This document shows positions 5,034 to 5,196 of a stretch of DNA of 5,196 nt, one piece after another; positions within the stretch are counted from its first letter, which is position 1; every line of letters starts with the position of its first letter. Position numbers and translations under genes: made by a program. Source of the DNA: Halomonas sp. (lineage in GTDB: Bacteria; Pseudomonadota; Gammaproteobacteria; Pseudomonadales; Oleiphilaceae); NCBI GenBank assembly GCA_007135745.1, contig SLIH01000096.1, positions 1 through 5,196 on the forward strand. Reading direction: 5' to 3'. The notes under the pieces were generated by a model. It saw only the letters and a list, made by a program, of their open reading frames with translations, did not search any database and had not been told where the DNA came from.

Positions 5034-5196
5034 ATGGCATCAGAAAATACCGAGCTCCGCAAGGCAGGGCTTAAAGTCACGCTGCCGAGGGTGAAGATTC
5101 TCAGCATTCTGGAAAATGCTGAAGGTGATCATCACCTGAGCGCGGAAGATGTATACAAGAAGTTGTTGGAGTCGGGAGATGATGTCGGTCTGGCGA
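5034..5196 (+). CDS. fur: Ferric uptake regulator Fur, N-terminal part (runs off the window)
   Basis: Fur is the iron-responsive repressor that, with Fe(II) bound, shuts off siderophore and iron-uptake genes. Only the first 54 codons are present, covering most of the N-terminal winged-helix DNA-binding domain. The match is close to E. coli Fur: LRKAGLKVTLPRVKIL at 8-23, the HH pair at 33-34 aligned with the metal-binding H32-H33 region, LSAEDVYKKL at 35-44 and VGLA at 51-54, where the family continues with the recognition helix beginning TVYR. The ATG is supported by GGTAGG 7 bases upstream and by the alignment. The metal-sensing and dimerisation domain lies outside the window. It is divergent from bamE. 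Confidence 0.96.
   Translation, partial: MASENTELRKAGLKVTLPRVKILSILENAEGDHHLSAEDVYKKLLESGDDVGLA

Overview
The window looks like a stretch of core chromosome from a GC-rich marine gammaproteobacterium. A Marinobacter-like organism is my best guess. Two things point that way. The gene order smpB / ratA / rnfH / bamE / fur is the Pseudomonas-type version of a cluster that is conserved across gammaproteobacteria. A wax ester synthase/diacylglycerol acyltransferase lies next to it, a lipid-storage enzyme typical of marine hydrocarbon degraders. The genus is inference; no rRNA or other diagnostic marker is present.

Layout, left to right. Bases 1-114 hold no gene I can support. On the minus strand, 115-1548 encodes a 477-residue WS/DGAT-type acyltransferase with an intact HHxxxDG site and its own candidate promoter. 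Upstream of it on the same strand is smpB (1680-2159), the tmRNA partner for ribosome rescue. The 209-base divergent gap 2160-2368 carries a likely smpB promoter, a long imperfect inverted repeat inside the predicted smpB leader, and a pair of related direct repeats. On the plus strand, a LeuT-fold sodium-dependent transporter (2369-3835), ratA (3832-4281) and rnfH/ratB (4281-4574) overlap end to end and probably form one operon. bamE (4586-4924, minus strand) converges on rnfH with only 11 bases between stop codons. fur starts at 5034 and runs off the right edge. bamE and fur are divergent, and their best candidate promoters face each other with coinciding -10 boxes.

How the genes relate: SmpB (ribosome rescue), RatA (START-like lipid/quinone-binding or ribosome-associated), RnfH (ubiquitin-like), BamE (outer-membrane assembly) and Fur (iron regulation) are housekeeping genes whose adjacency is old but whose shared function is not established. 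The transporter is the one gene not expected in the standard order. It sits at the head of the ratA-rnfH operon and ratA is apparently translated by coupling to it. The WS/DGAT gene appears independently promoted.

I see no mobile element, CRISPR array, tRNA, rRNA or tmRNA gene, and no clearly novel multi-gene system. The most interesting signals are regulatory: the repeat structures between smpB and the transporter gene, the superposed bamE/fur promoters, and the coupling of ratA to a transporter through a TTG start.
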